64,000 nt of DNA from Branchiostoma floridae (GCF_000003815.2 NC_049996.1:18490084-18554083); one strand, 5' to 3'. Counted from the first letter of the stretch, positions 1 to 11,484 are shown. A program made the numbers and translations. The notes: generated from the letters alone by a model not told the origin.

Positions 1-593
1 GCTAACATTTATGGTGATTAAGATTTAACATCATTACATTGATAGTAATATTTGTCATTCAAACTCAGAGATCAGATTTGACAATACTGTATATTGTTAT
101 CAAGACTGTACTCGGATATGTGCAAGTACTAGACCAAGTTACTAAGCAAACTAGATTCTGAAGTTTAAATCACAAACATACTAAGTCAAAATAGGATTTT
201 GCTGTCTTTATGAATATTAAATCATCTCTGCATACAAATGTATACAATCATGTAGCAATTGATAATTACAGGACAACTGTACTTGTTGGTCTGTAGTTTT
301 AAGAACATGCAATTCCTTTCTTTATCATAAAGTTTGCCATTTTGTTAGATTACAAAATATTCTCAATTGATGAGCAGTAAGGTTGGACCAGGAAAAAGCA
401 GTGACTTTCATATTTTCAGTATGACATGTATGACTGTAAGGTGTACACAAGATATTGGAGTTTTTTTAAATCTACACATTCAACCAGTTTAGTCTTACCT
501 GGTTGCCTTTAGATGCCTATTGGACACCTTCAGGGAATCATTTAAGATGTAACATGTACACTGATTGGTTTGTGGGATTCTTATCTTCCTCAG
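1..593. other. MGAT5 intron, no feature seen
   Basis: AT-rich sequence upstream of the first visible MGAT5 exon. No exon, repeat or RNA gene could be supported here. Confidence 0.6.
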
Positions 594-734
594 CAAGCTG
601 GCGTTTGATTCGCAGAGGAACAAGGGCGGCTGTCCAATCAAAGGCAAGCCCCCCGCTGACATCATCTACATCGATATCCTGGGGCTGGCTCAGATCAAGA
701 AGACTTTAGGCATGGCAGGGATCCAGCACTATGC
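594..734 (+). CDS. MGAT5: MGAT5-like coding exon A
   Basis: Acceptor cttcctcag before 594 and donor gtatgt at 735. Encodes KLAFDSQRNKGGCPIKGKPP followed by ADIIYIDILGLAQIKKTLG, a strongly conserved MGAT5 block. The exon ends with two bases of an alanine codon completed by the next exon. Confidence 0.93.
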
Positions 735-3700
735 GTATGTATCATCTATATAGCATTGGTACACTAGGGGTGCCAGTACAAAAACGTTTTTTCTTATTGG
801 ACCGGAAAAAACAGACCTGAAAAAATTCTGTGGACTGGATGTTGGACCTATTAGAAAATAAACAGATTATATGATCAGGAATTCACACGTTTTGGGGCTT
901 AGCCTTTCGAATAGAATAACTAGAGCGAAGCATAGTAGAGCTTATAGTCATTTCTACCAAGTCAATTGTACAGACTCTGACTCTGAGGCAGTTAGTCTTG
1001 CAGGATTTTAGAATGCCAGTGGGAGTCAAATACTCCACAAAACATACTTCTTTGTAGCGAAATGGTCCATTGTTCTGAGTATCGTCCATTCACATTTTTC
1101 ACATTCTGAATCAGGTCCAGCTTCAGATCCAGACCTGGTCCTGAATTTTCTGTACTGGTACCCACCCCTATAGTGTACACCAGCATTGCAGGCATACATA
1201 CCAAGGCACTGTGTACGGTAAAATGAAGATTTAAAAAAAGATTAAACGGTTCTTGGTGGATGTCAGTGGATGTTGGCACATTGGCGCACCAAATCTGTAG
1301 TGTGTTTTTGGGCACACATTTAGACACATTAGCTGAAGAGGCTCAGTGGGCGTCACCCCACTATAAGGGGCATAATGTAGGTGTGGAGGCATGGTGGGTA
1401 TCAAACTCAAGACCTCTTGATTCATAGCCCAACGCGCTACCAGTTACACCACAAAAATGAGTGTCTGAGTTTAAAAAAAAACTTAGTGATGACACTATTG
1501 TGTAACAACTTTGTTTGGCCTGGAGTCTTGAAGCACTTTTATTTAGAGGTTCTTGATTTGGAATATCCAAAAAAATATATCTGAAAGATTTCCTCATCAC
1601 CAAAAGAGACTGTGATTCCAATGCGCTTTTTTTGTGGTACCTCAGTGGAAATCAATCAAATCCTAGGAGAAAAGCATATTATATTTATCAAACAGCAGAC
1701 TGGCAGGTCCTTGTGTTTCTGTGGGTGGAGTAGTTGGTCACTGATATTAGCTATGATTCCATTGGGTTTCACATGACTGTGTATCCTTCAGCATGGAACA
1801 GGGTTGAAGCCAACCAGAAATCATTTTCCGTCCCCTAGATATGAATGGCTTTGGCGTTCCTGGGGGGGTCCGGGGACATGCTCCCAATGAAAATTTTGAA
1901 ACGCTATTTCCTGCAATTTGAGGGTTAGATTTTGCTTACAGAGAACAGAATGGGCAAACATTTTTCCGTCCCCAGCTGCAAAATTCCGTCAAAGGACAGA
2001 AGGACGGATGCTGGCTACAACCCTGCATTGGAATCACAATAGAAAATTGCTCCAGTATGTGTCTACTGCATGAGTGTTAATGTTTGTATAGTAACAATTT
2101 AAGCATTCAAAATTCCCTGTCATTCTTGCAGGTGCTACTTCCGGGTCGTGGATAGTTTTGGCACCAAGCCAGAGTTTATACCAAAGTTTCACATGTGTAT
2201 CCTTCAGTCATGCATTGGACTCACAATAGAAAATTGTTCCAGTATGTGTCTACTGTTTGAGTCTTAATGTTTGTGTGGTAACAATTTAAGCATTCAAAAT
2301 TCCCTGTCATTCTTGCAGGTGCTATTTCTGGGTCGTGGATAGTTTTGGCACCAAGCCAGAGTTCATACCAAAGTTTCACATGTGTATCGTTCAGTCATAC
2401 ATTGGAATCACAATAGAAAATTGTTCCAGTATGTGTCTACTGTTTGAGTCTTAATGTTTGTATAGTAACAATTTAAGCATTCAAAATTCCCTGTCATTCT
2501 TGCAGGTGCTACTTCCGGGTGGTGGATAGTTTCGGCACCGAGCCAGAGTTCAACTTCCAGCCGTACGCCAAGCAGCGCAGCCGGAAGTCTCCCTGGGGTG
2601 GATGGAACTTCAACCCTCGTCAGTTCTTCACCATGTTCCCTCACTCCCCTGACAACTCCTTCATGGGTTTTGTGGTGGAGCAGCACCTCAACAAGACAGA
2701 GATACAGGACATCCAGAGAATAAAGAAACAGAACCAAGCGTTGGTGTACGGGAAGAATGACTACATGTGGGCGGGATCCGGGAAACTCATGAACGAGCTC
2801 GCGCAACATTTTCAGATCCACGCTACGGTCGCGAAGAACAATGACGACCAGAAGCAGCTAGAAAACGTGCCAAGTTTTGTGAACAATCACGGAGTGTTGC
2901 CAAGCGAGCAGTTATACGATCTCCTAAAAAGGACCAAACTTTTCGTTGGGCTGGGCTTTCCGTACGAGGGCCCTGCCCCACTCGAAGCAATAGCAAGCGG
3001 CTGCGTGTTTCTAAACCCTAAGTTTACGCAGCCGAAGAGTAGACTGAACACTAAGTTTTTCGAGGGGAAGCCGACGTTTCGAGAGCTGACGTCGCAGCAC
3101 CCCTATGTGGAGGTTTTCGTTGGGAAGCCTCATGTTTACACTGTAGACATAGATGACAGGGACAGTCTCGAGGCTGCGCTAACTGAGATTAAAAATTTGA
3201 AGGTGAGCAATTTTGGCTTTTATACTATATTTTTCAGTGTCTGTGCTGATGTGATGTGTGTTCATAGTTATTTGAATACCTTGGCAGTTGAGTGGCAGGA
3301 AGCCAGTGAGTAGGATGACCCCAGAGGTCAGACTTGTCCAGAATGGCAGGAAGTTGAGGTCAGAGGTGGTAGAACTTGTTGGTAATCTGACCTGACAGTC
3401 CAGGTTGTGGGGTCAATGGAAGAGGCCACTTCTTTATGGGGAGGCATTACTTTTGGTCTCTGTTTCCTTGTTGGTGTTTTGCAGTAGTTTTCCTTATGGT
3501 TATGTTATGTTTTTGCAATTTTCTTTTTTATATTATATTTTCAATTTACCAGTAATATTTACGGTAGACTGACAGCAAGTGATCAATGGATACATTACTT
3601 GTGTGGTGTGTTAATCAAATCCCTCTTTGCATGATAAATGAACTACAATCAAATAAGACAAATGAGAAATTCTAAATATTTTACAATGTCGTGACAGCTT

Positions 3701-5846
3701 CAAGCACTTAATTCTTTTTTGACATTTCTAATGAGCCAAACAATCAGACAAACCTTATAAATAATATAATGTAGTCCTGGTATTTCTAAGACTAAGAGCA
3801 TTGTTTTTTCTGTAACAGTTGTTTATTTATTCATTTATTGGGATTTAACACATTTGTGGAAGGATTGACATAACAGGTGACTATCACCTTTACAAGATGT
3901 CAACCCAAAGACCAGTCTGTAGGTTTGAGCCACTCACACCGGGAAGGACCTTTACTCTTTTCGATAAGTGTGATGGGTTCTTTCATGTGTGTGGGGTGTG
4001 AGCTGTCCCCAAACACATTGTCATCTTTCTTTTTTCTTTTTCCCCCCAGGTTGACCCGTACCTGCCTTATGAGTTTACAGCGGAGGGAATGTTGCAGAGA
4101 GTTAGCACATACATACAGAAACATGTGAGTACTGTGCAGCAGAGCCACCTGTTGGATTAGTGTAGCATTGCAGCTATAACACTATTGGTAGCAGGTTACA
4201 ATACATAAGCATAATCTGTACTTATTTTTATGTTCCATCCTTAACAGTTCATTATAGGCTCCATATTGTTACAGAAAGTTACTTAGCACGTACATAAAGA
4301 AACATGTGAGTACTGTGCAGCAGAGCCACCTGTTGGATTAGTATAATATTGCACCTATTGCACACTTTTGGCATTGTTACCATACATAAGAAAAGACCTC
4401 CACAACAGACCCGAGTCAGTTTACATCCTGTGGCGTAAACTGTCATTGTCATGTAAGACTGTTTAGCCATAGTCAAAGCTGTAGGGCTGATACAACAGTA
4501 GCTAATATCTAATCTAAGCTCTGATTGGCTACTGACAGATTAGAAGAAAGAAAAGGACAAAAAATAACACCAGCAAAATATGTTTTTCTCAACCGAGGAA
4601 AACACATCCATATCCAAAGGCTAATTGCTGGCAAAGCAAAAATACCAGAAGGAATAATTGATAGACATTGAATATGTTAGATGAATTGAAGGTGAAGTAA
4701 CAGCTGCTCTAAATCTATTTGGCCACAGCAAGTAAATTTTATGGATGACATCCTCTACATACTCCAAATTTATTGTGAGAGGGCAAAAATAAAACAAAGT
4801 GGGTAAAAAAAAAATGCATTAATTTTAGATATAGACAGTCTTCAGAAATGTTGTAACAGCGTACTGATGTCAAAATTTACTTGCTTTGGCCCTAGGCTAT
4901 TCAAAGGGTTTGATAACTAGTACATGTATGTTCTTTGTACGCCTGCAGAATTTCTGTCAGTCGCCCCATGCGTGGCCTCCGGAGAGTGCCTTGCAGGCCC
5001 GGCTAGCTGGGAAGGGCCAGTCCTGTAAACAAGCCTGCCAGGACCAGGGGCTCATCTGTGAACCCTCCTACTTCCCTCTACTCAACAACAAGGACGCCAT
5101 GGAGAAGTACGGCTCAGATTGTTTTAGCGGATTTATTTGTTATCTATCTGTCTATCTAAGAATCTTCAGGGTCCTCCCTTTCAAAGTTAACATGACTAAT
5201 TTCCAAGGGAGCCCTTACAAGAAAAACATAACAAATCAAGATACAAGAAAATCATTACTGACATAGGATCATAAAATTAATACACATTAATACAACGTAA
5301 AGTAGTAAGCATCCTTCAGGGTCAATAAATCCTACAGGGAACTCAGGCAAACTCAAAAGAATTGTTTGTTCAAAGCTTCAGATTACACCTTTACTACTAG
5401 TAGTTAAGAATGTCTGGGGTTAGGTCTGCACTCTACAGTGGCAATCAGCACCATGGACAGCATCTCTCCACAGCATTAAAGATGCTTTCTTTCCTCCCCA
5501 CAGTCACAATGATTAGTGATTCCTTCTCCTTTTTTTTTCCTTTTCCAGCCTTAGTTATACATCCCTTTCAATGTTGAAACAAGACAAACTTGCTGCCTGT
5601 CACGCTTCTAAAGAACGAACATCTCTTTTTCCCTTCCGTTACCATAGAAACGGGCTGAAGTGCGACTCCGTGGACGACATGATGGAGGTTTACGCTCCCA
5701 GCAAGAACGAGGGAACGGGCACCTGCTCGGTCCAGTCGGAGAGGCTGCTGTTCAGCTGTGTGGGACAGGACCCGGACTACCAGCGCGTCTGTCCATGCAG
5801 GGACTTCATACATGGGCAGGTGGCGCTGTGTCACGACTGTCTATGA
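594..5846 (+). CDS. MGAT5: MGAT5-like alpha-1,6-mannosylglycoprotein 6-beta-N-acetylglucosaminyltransferase, C-terminal part (5 exons)
   Basis: Golgi type II glycosyltransferase (GnT-V) that adds the beta-1,6 GlcNAc branch to N-glycans. Coding exons: 594-734, 2506-3202, 4050-4124, 4949-5106, 5648-5846. All junctions are GT/AG and keep frame: GC+G at the first, phase 0 at the next two, AA+A at the last. The spliced product follows the C-terminal ~420 residues of vertebrate MGAT5 closely, with motifs GGCPIKGKPPADIIYID, DSFGTEPEFN, GLGFPYEGPAPLEAIA, NPKF, ELTSQHPY, PYEFTAEGMLQR, CKQACQDQGLICEPS and the terminal RVCPCRDFIHGQVALCHDCL before TGA. The N-terminal anchor and stem exons must lie upstream of position 1. 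It could equally be an MGAT5/MGAT5B pro-orthologue. The homology judgement rests on recalled family sequence, not on a search. Confidence 0.95.
764..1173. mobile_element. Diverged MITE related to the 52605-53007 element
   Basis: Ends begin taggggtgccagtac and finish gtactggtacccacccct, an imperfect inverted terminal repeat. The interior has ggtccagcttcagatccaga and accggaaaaaacagacctg blocks, as in the better preserved element at 52605-53007. No clean target-site duplication is left. It lies in an MGAT5 intron. Confidence 0.55.
1240..1462 (-). mobile_element. tRNA-derived SINE (minus strand)
   Basis: On the minus strand a tRNA-like head has A-box tggtgtaactggtagcgcg and B-box gagtttgatacc. 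An unrelated tail runs on to about 1240. The body has the spacing of a RNA polymerase III promoter but no trailing CCA and a non-tRNA 3' part, so it is a SINE and not a tRNA gene. The 3' limit is approximate. Confidence 0.6.
2026..2559 (+). repeat. 187-bp tandem repeat containing the MGAT5 exon B acceptor and exon start
   Basis: The unit starts at 2026, 2213 and 2400, an exact 187-bp period. Each unit carries the same polypyrimidine tract and tcttgcag acceptor followed by the first ~45 bp of exon B. The two upstream copies (coding-like from 2132 and 2319) read CYFRVVDSFGTKPEF or CYFWVVDSFGTKPEF, then leave homology and have no donor. Only the third copy continues into the full exon at 2506. 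Confidence 0.92.
2506..3202 (+). CDS. MGAT5: MGAT5-like coding exon B (large catalytic exon)
   Basis: Acceptor cattcttgcag before 2506, donor gtgagc at 3203. Encodes about 232 residues from CYFRVVDSFGTEPEF to AALTEIKNLK. It includes FPHSPDNSFMGFVVEQHL, LVYGKNDYMW, and the glycosyltransferase-B-like FVGLGFPYEGPAPLEA segment. Reading on past 3202 runs into intron sequence, so an ORF extending to 3313 is partly intronic. Two truncated copies of its 5' border lie just upstream. Confidence 0.95.
4050..4124 (+). CDS. MGAT5: MGAT5-like coding exon C
   Basis: 75-bp phase 0-0 exon after a strong polypyrimidine tract (cccccccag type), donor gtgagt at 4125. It encodes exactly 25 residues, VDPYLPYEFTAEGMLQRVST plus YIQKH, matching the vertebrate PYMPYEFTCEGMLQR block. 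It is too short to show up as an open reading frame of its own. Confidence 0.93.
4084..4350 (+). repeat. 181-bp duplication of the MGAT5 exon C 3' border
   Basis: The end of exon C, its donor (acatgtgagtactgtgcagc) and following intron recur at about 4265-4350, offset 181 bp (4121 versus 4302). The copy keeps the gtgagt donor but has lost the reading frame upstream. Confidence 0.88.
4949..5106 (+). CDS. MGAT5: MGAT5-like coding exon D
   Basis: Acceptor gcctgcag before 4949. Encodes NFCQSPHAWPPESALQ, then SCKQACQDQGLICEPSYF and NNKDAMEK. I chose the donor GTACGG at 5107 because joining AA to the A of the next exon gives KNGLKC, which aligns without a gap to the vertebrate KYKVTC segment. The in-frame continuation past 5106 is intron. 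Confidence 0.88.
5648..5846 (+). CDS. MGAT5: MGAT5-like terminal coding exon E
   Basis: Acceptor ccatag before 5648; stop TGA at 5844-5846. Encodes NGLKCDSVDDMMEVYAPS, then LLFSCVGQDPDYQRVCPC and RDFIHGQVALCHDCL, the conserved cysteine-rich MGAT5 C-terminus. The last ~60 bp are present again at least four times in the following 850 bp. Confidence 0.94.
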
Positions 5847-6197
5847 CAACTGTTTAATGTAACACAAGTTAACTCTTAAAGTGTCAGCCCTATAAAATGC
5901 TATCAGTGCCAGGGTTGGCCGCTGACCTCCAAAAAGAAACCCCTGAACAAGGCAGAAGTCCCTAACATCCGGGGTTCGTGCGCTACATGCGTGCAAAGCT
6001 GCTACTTCGGGGTAATACGCTATCTCGTATATATCCGGGTGCAGCACACAGGACATTTATATGTGTGCCGGATATATCCGGGCTTGGCAGTTTATGGGTT
6101 TTAAGATCCCACATCTTTCTATGACAGTGTTGTATTACATTAGTATTAGTTCTTTCTTCACAACCAAGGAGTTCAATCAAACAACAGTCAACATTTG

Positions 6198-6679
6198 TGT
6201 CTCTGCAGTGATTTTATCCATGGGCAGGTGGCGCTCTGTCACGACTGTCTATGACAACTGTTTAACGTAACACAAGTTAAAATGTTTCTATGACTAGTGT
6301 TGTATGACATTGATATCAATCACACAACAGCCGACTCTCTGTCTCTGCAGTGATTTCATCCATGGACAGGTGGCGCTGTGTCACGACTGTCTATGACAAC
6401 TGTTTAACGTAACACAAGTTAAAATGTTTCTATGACTAGTGTTGTATGACATTGATATCAATCACACAACAGCCGACTCTCTGTCTCTGCAGTGATTTCA
6501 TCCATGGACAGGTGGCGCTCTGTCACGACTGTCTATGACCGTGACGTACCACTGTTGACATCAAGAGTAGAGTAGAGTATAATTTGTTATCAGCAATTAC
6601 AACAGGGGCATCTTTGCGTGTCTGTCCCTGCAGAGACTTTGTATATGGGCAGGTGGCGCTCTGTCACGACTGTTTATGA
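6198..6679 (+). pseudogene. Four partial tandem copies of the MGAT5 terminal exon
   Basis: Copies end in-frame with the MGAT5 C-terminus: VCLCSDFIHGQVALCHDCL to stop 6252-6254, DFIHGQVALCHDCL to stop 6394-6396, the same to stop 6536-6538, and RVCPCRDFVYGQVALCHDCL to stop 6677-6679. Copies 1-3 are spaced exactly 142 bp. All end in the correct TGA. The ctgcag before each is derived from the coding Cys-Arg stretch, although it also looks like an acceptor. A further remnant, with only gactgtccatgac left, lies near 7243. Confidence 0.85.
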
Positions 6680-6708
6680 CAGTGTCATACCACTGTTTAA
6701 CGTTAAGT

Positions 6709-6990
6709 TAAAGTTGCCCGTACGTCTGAGCAGATGCGTAGGGACGTGGTGTCCATCTCCATTTCTGTAGCCCTTTGGCCACACATTTGTGCAAGTCACT
6801 ACAGCAGGGGGCTGGTCCGCTGGTAGTGATGTGTGTTTAACTCCCATACTCTTTCCCAATTGCTGAGTGCTAAGCAGAGAAAGCAGCATGTACCATTTTT
6901 AAAGTCTTTGGTATGACTCGGCTAGGGATCAAACTCACGACCTTCCGAATGCAAGGCGAACACTCTACCCACTTGGCCATTGCACCAGTT
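6709..6990 (-). mobile_element. tRNA-derived SINE (minus strand)
   Basis: The minus strand begins at about 6990 with tggtgcaatggccaagtggg (A-box type) and gtgagtttgatcccta (B-box type), followed by an unrelated body down to about 6709. It interrupts the repeated MGAT5 3' flank, whose unit (gtttaa(c/t)gtaacacaagtt) resumes at about 6989. Confidence 0.7.
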
Positions 6991-7330
6991 TAATGTAACA
7001 CAAGTTAAAATCCCACATCTTTCTATGACTAGTGTTGTATGACATTAGTAGTATCAAGTCCTTTCTTCAGTTTAATCATACAACAGCCGACTTTCTGTTC
7101 TGCTCCACTGTTTAACGTAACACACACAAGTTAAAATCCCACATGATTCTATGGCAGTGTTGTATGGCATTAGTATTACTAAGTATCAAATTCTTTCTTC
7201 ACAAGAAAGGAGTTTAATCACACAACAGCCAACTTTCTGGTCAAGACTGTCCATGACAGTGTCATACCACTGTTGAAATTATGAGTAGAGTAGAGCAAAA
7301 TTTGTTATTACCAAACACAGCAGGGGCATC
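6990..7330 (+). repeat. Degenerate further units of the MGAT5 3' flank repeat
   Basis: The flank motif gtttaa(c/t)gtaacacaagttaaaatcccacat and the cacaacagcc(g/a)actttctg segment recur twice more without the coding part. They show that the array extended beyond the SINE. Confidence 0.65.
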
Positions 7331-8508
7331 TTCGCTGGATAAGTTTAAAGGAACACTTGCAGATAGATGCGCAAAAGTGTAATATAACCAGCTGCTGCTG
7401 TACTGCGTGCCTGCGAAGCTGGTGTGTTACGCCGAAGGGTGGCTATACCGGCTACATGTATGTAGAATCCGATATAGGTACAGAATCTGATGCAAAAGAA
7501 GTTAAAACCACACACTTTTCTATGACAGTGTCATACAACATTAGTATTACTAAGTATCATACTTAACACACAACCAAGGAGTTGACCAGGGATGTTACTG
7601 TACCCTCTCTGCCATGGCAGTTATTTTGCCCTCAGGATACATTAGAATTTACCATTTTAACTGCACCATGGAATTTGGATGTTTAAAGTAACAAGTTAAA
7701 GTCACACATCGTTTAATATGCATTAGGCCTCACAGCTGCAAGTTAAAAGCTGTGACTACTTCTAAATGCGTAACCTACACAAAAAACATAATCATCTATA
7801 GCTGCACCTACAACCACTGTCAAAAATTAGGCACATAGCTCCAATAATAATTCTGTTGCAAGAATATGCATATGCTTTAACAGCCTATAGATGGAACCCT
7901 GCTCGTAGTATTCGGTATGACCTTGCCATAACTATGACATTGTGGATGCTATGTATCACAGCCTATATGGGGAGGGGGCCAGAGACGAGTTTGTTTAATG
8001 TCCTTTTTCTTGTTTAAGAGAAAGAGAATTAAGCTGTTTGCTTCATGTCCTAAATGCAGAATCACTCTGCAAGGGAAGTTATTTTTAAACCCACCAAATG
8101 GCCATTCAACACATTTTATTTATTGTCCGACAATACTTTTCTTGAATGTGTTCGGTTGTGTTAGCAAGTCTCTTTTTGGAACGAGTTGTTTTTTATGGAG
8201 TCAGATTTTGAAGACTTTAGAGATGTTTTGCACAAGCATGCTGCATTGTTTATAATTTTTTTTATTATATTTAAAAAACATCGTTAGATTAGTAAATACT
8301 TGGTTTGTGGCACCAAGGAGATTTGATACCGTATGTAAAACTCTTCATTGCAATTTTAGACAATATGTAACAAGACTATTGCCATAATAATTTTGAAGAC
8401 TAGTCCATGATGAAAAGCACAATTTTACAAAATTTCACCAGAAACATTCCACATGCATGTAGTACATGTACTGCACAAGCAGCAGAATCAGAAAACAAGT
8501 TAGTTTGA
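7331..8508. other. Non-coding region downstream of MGAT5
   Basis: No gene seen. At 7416-7456 one diverged copy of the 61-bp unit that is amplified at 11.5-13.1 kb can be recognised (tggtgtgttacgccgaaggg). The rest is unremarkable AT-rich sequence that may include 3' UTR. Confidence 0.5.
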
Positions 8509-8516
8509 AACTGTGC

Positions 8517-8766
8517 CATCCTCCTACGCAGGGACAGCAAATGTCACAGCAACTGTCACTCTTAGTTCCTGTGTACGTCCCCCCCAAACCAGCTGTCAGC
8601 CAATCAGAGAATAGCCTTTCAGATTTCAAAAGGGATCTCGCATATATAAGGGTAACCTCATTAATATTTATAAGCAGGGCGGTCAGGAACTAAGGGTGAT
8701 GGTTGAGAAAGCAGGGTACATCCAGACAGGCGGTTTGGCTGTTGGATGTCCCTGCGTAGGAGGATG
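8517..8766. mobile_element. hAT-like MITE, 250 bp, intact ends
   Basis: Perfect 20-bp terminal inverted repeats (8517-8536 and 8747-8766; core cctcctacgcagggac) are flanked by a perfect 8-bp target-site duplication aactgtgc (8509-8516, 8767-8774). It has no coding capacity. An 8-bp duplication fits the hAT superfamily. The interior shares attaatatttataagcaggg with the element at 32604-32960. Confidence 0.92.
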
Positions 8767-9208
8767 AACTGTGCATGCGCCACAAGTTATATTGTGGGTT
8801 ATATGTCCCCAGGCATATGTGGGTTATAACTTCATATATGAGGCCCCCAAGTTGTAATCAGGAACTTCTCATGTAGGAATTCTACATGTAAAGACAGAGG
8901 AAATCTTACATGTAAAAAGAGAGAGTAATATCTGATGAAGAACCCACCTCACTTTTCTAAAAGAGAAGAATGCGAAACTTTGTGCATTGTCGAAATGATA
9001 TTACTTAAGCAAACATATACGTCATGTACATGTATATGAACTGTAAGTAGCACTTCTGTCTTACAACTTTCTGAAACTTCTTGTTCAATTCTGTTGCGAT
9101 ATGTTAGTTCAGAAGTTGTGTTATGTAGGATATAGGAGAATTATTTACACAACAACAATAAATGTACTACCTACCTGATGAAATTTCAAGTAGCCACTGT
9201 CTGCATTA

Positions 9209-9421
9209 AAGTTGAACTGTAATTTCCAACACAAAAAATTATACTTAGCTAAAGTTTCTACCGTAAAACTCCAGTCTTCGTCGAAGAATGAACAATCCAC
9301 TGTTTCTGTGACATCATGTTATGCAGATAGACCATGTGGCTTGGTGAGCAGTGGATCATAAGTTGCAGGAAGAGTTGTTTTGAACATTTTGTGTAAGTTA
9401 GAAATTACAGTTCAACTTTGA
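9209..9421. mobile_element. Palindromic MITE
   Basis: The left arm aaagttgaactgtaattt followed by ccaacacaaaa is mirrored by ttttgtgtaagttagaaatt and acagttcaacttt at the right end. There is no ORF. A related but distinct palindrome lies at 48720-48882 (shares ccaacacaaaa and cagtctt(c/t)gtc). Confidence 0.65.
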
Positions 9422-11029
9422 TTTGCAGACATCTCTACCAACAGATAAACTTGCGAGTAAAAAAGCCACTCTAACAGTGCAATAACAAACACTACTGCAG
9501 TTTACATTCTACTGTGTCTAAGCCATACGTGTATGCTACTTCTGATAAAAACGATCGCCGGTCAGGACCGTAAAAAAATGCAGTTGATATGTAGAAGCAC
9601 TGTAAGGTCAAATGTGATGCTTATAGTTCAACTGGGTACCCCAAAAATTCGCATCGTTGTTTCAAAACACATGACTTCATAATTAATGATGTCCACTAAA
9701 TACAGCATCAGTAATTCAGATTCTGTTTAAGACATTCATGATGAGAAGGCCTTGATAACATTTTTTCTTATAACATTGGTGTTGACTTAAGGTACCCAGC
9801 TACATCATAAGAGTTACAGATGATGGAACATTGTATTTGTTGAAATCTACTCTTGAAAGTTCTGTTATATATATCTATATATATATATATTTACGCACAT
9901 GCATTCAATACTTCATATGATATATGACTGTATACGTGTTACAAGTTTGTTGAATATTGCAGTGCTAGTGGAAAATGTTTTGTAAAAAGACTTTGCACTT
10001 GTAACAAATAGTGTTACAAATTTTTGGCTACACCCCAGGGGCGGTGCCAATAGTACATGTTATCTTGCTGTAGTTGTTTTTACCGGTTATGTAATGATTG
10101 TGTTGAAAAGGCACGTAAATTTATAACATTATATCTAAGATGTTAAACTATGTTATAGTTGGTCCTGAAAAGCAGTTAATAGCAAAGATTGAATATGCTG
10201 ATACTGTTAATGTTGAAGTGTTTTTGTTACCAAGAAATTGAGATTGTAAAGAGTGATTTTACCTAAAATTGTATATCTTGCTACAATGATAATAGAGATA
10301 GTCGGAACTTCAGTTTGTGTCTACGTCTTTCTCTAAATATTTCTGAATATTCATGATTATAATGTTCATGGTAATGTAATATTGGTGGTTGTGTTCAACC
10401 TACTATCAACCACTCTGACTTTTGACTTACATGTATGTTTGGTGCCTCTCTAGCTCACCAAAACCGCCAAGAACCCTCTGTCTTGTATGGCATTCCCCAT
10501 GCCGTCAGCCTCTAACTCAGTATCTTTCTTCAGCACATCCTGTTTCCTTTGTTAAACACAAACCATTTCCCACTGTACAGAAGTGGTCACAGCACAATGC
10601 ATGGACCTGTGTATGCTAGTACACAGACTCTTTTATCTCTGCCACCCAAACCACCATGGCCGCCAAGAAGCCTCTGTCTTGTATGGCCTTCCCCATGTAG
10701 TCTAGTTTGGATTCCAGACCCCCAGCCCAATGCCAATAGTAGCTACGAGGTTCTAGCTCAGCTGGTGTGTGTAGGCCCTGGAAACAGTCATGCATCCAGG
10801 CTACATTCCACCAGCTTCTAGCCCTGTATATTTATTCAGCACGTCCAGGTACTCAGCGAGGGGCGGTCTTCCCGGCCTCCTTCTCTATTATGTGCTAGTG
10901 TCCATAGCACCAAGCTGGACACTTCTTGTTTCAGTAACTAGCAGTAGTAAAGGCGCTCGTCGGTCTCGCAGGACCATGAGTAGTCCTACATGTAAATTCT
11001 ACACAATGTACTTATTGTTTGTTTTTACG
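9422..11029. other. Non-coding intergenic region
   Basis: No gene recognised. A short (TA)n stretch lies at 9871-9891. A ~50-bp segment with cctctgtcttgtatggc at 10478 recurs near 10672. Short ORFs here look like chance. Confidence 0.5.
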
Positions 11030-11370
11030 TTTTGATCGTCTGTGTTCTGCTGCAAGTCTCTGCTTTTCTTCCCCCCGTTTTAGTCCCTCCTTGACTTCCT
11101 GTCTCCAAAGAGTTCTGTTTGCTGCAAGTGACTCCCATGTGTTGATGCTCATGTCAAGGGCCTTCAAGTCCCGTTTGATACCGAGTCCTTAAAACGTAGT
11201 TGGGGACGGCCACGTGTTCTTGTCCCAGTAGCTAGATCACTGTACAGATACAGATACAATATACAGTGTCCAGAAAATATCAGCCGTCTAGCTTGTATTA
11301 CATCAGATAGTTTGGGGAGTCCAGCATACAGATATTTTTGTACAGTGTTGCTCATCATGATGCACATCTA
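11030..11370 (-). pseudogene. Non-LTR retrotransposon ORF2 C-terminal relic (minus strand)
   Basis: The minus strand encodes the usual tail of LINE reverse-transcriptase proteins. RGRPQLRFKDS is followed, after a frameshift, by IKRDLKALDMSINTWESLAA and NRTLWRQEVKEGL. The frameshift and short length make it a dead fragment. The family cannot be named from this much. Confidence 0.75.
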
Positions 11371-11398
11371 AGCATCCTTTTGTAGCAACCATGATGAT

Positions 11399-11400
<2 letters not shown>

Positions 11401-11437
<37 letters not shown>
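11401..11437. repeat. (CA)n microsatellite
   Basis: Uninterrupted CA dinucleotide repeat of about 18 units, just before the 61-bp array. Confidence 0.97.
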
Positions 11438-11438
<1 letters not shown>

Positions 11439-11484
11439 AATATAGTCAGGCTATTATTAGGGGGCGAGCAATTAAATCTGTCCG

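Noticed and set aside
3203..3313. Extension of the MGAT5 exon to 3313
   Set aside because: A gtgagc donor at 3203 joins in phase to the conserved VDPYLPYEF exon; the extension has no family similarity.
5107..5266. Continuation of the MGAT5 reading frame after 5106
   Set aside because: Joining at GTACGG restores a gap-free alignment to the conserved C-terminus; the continuation is intron-like and AT-rich.
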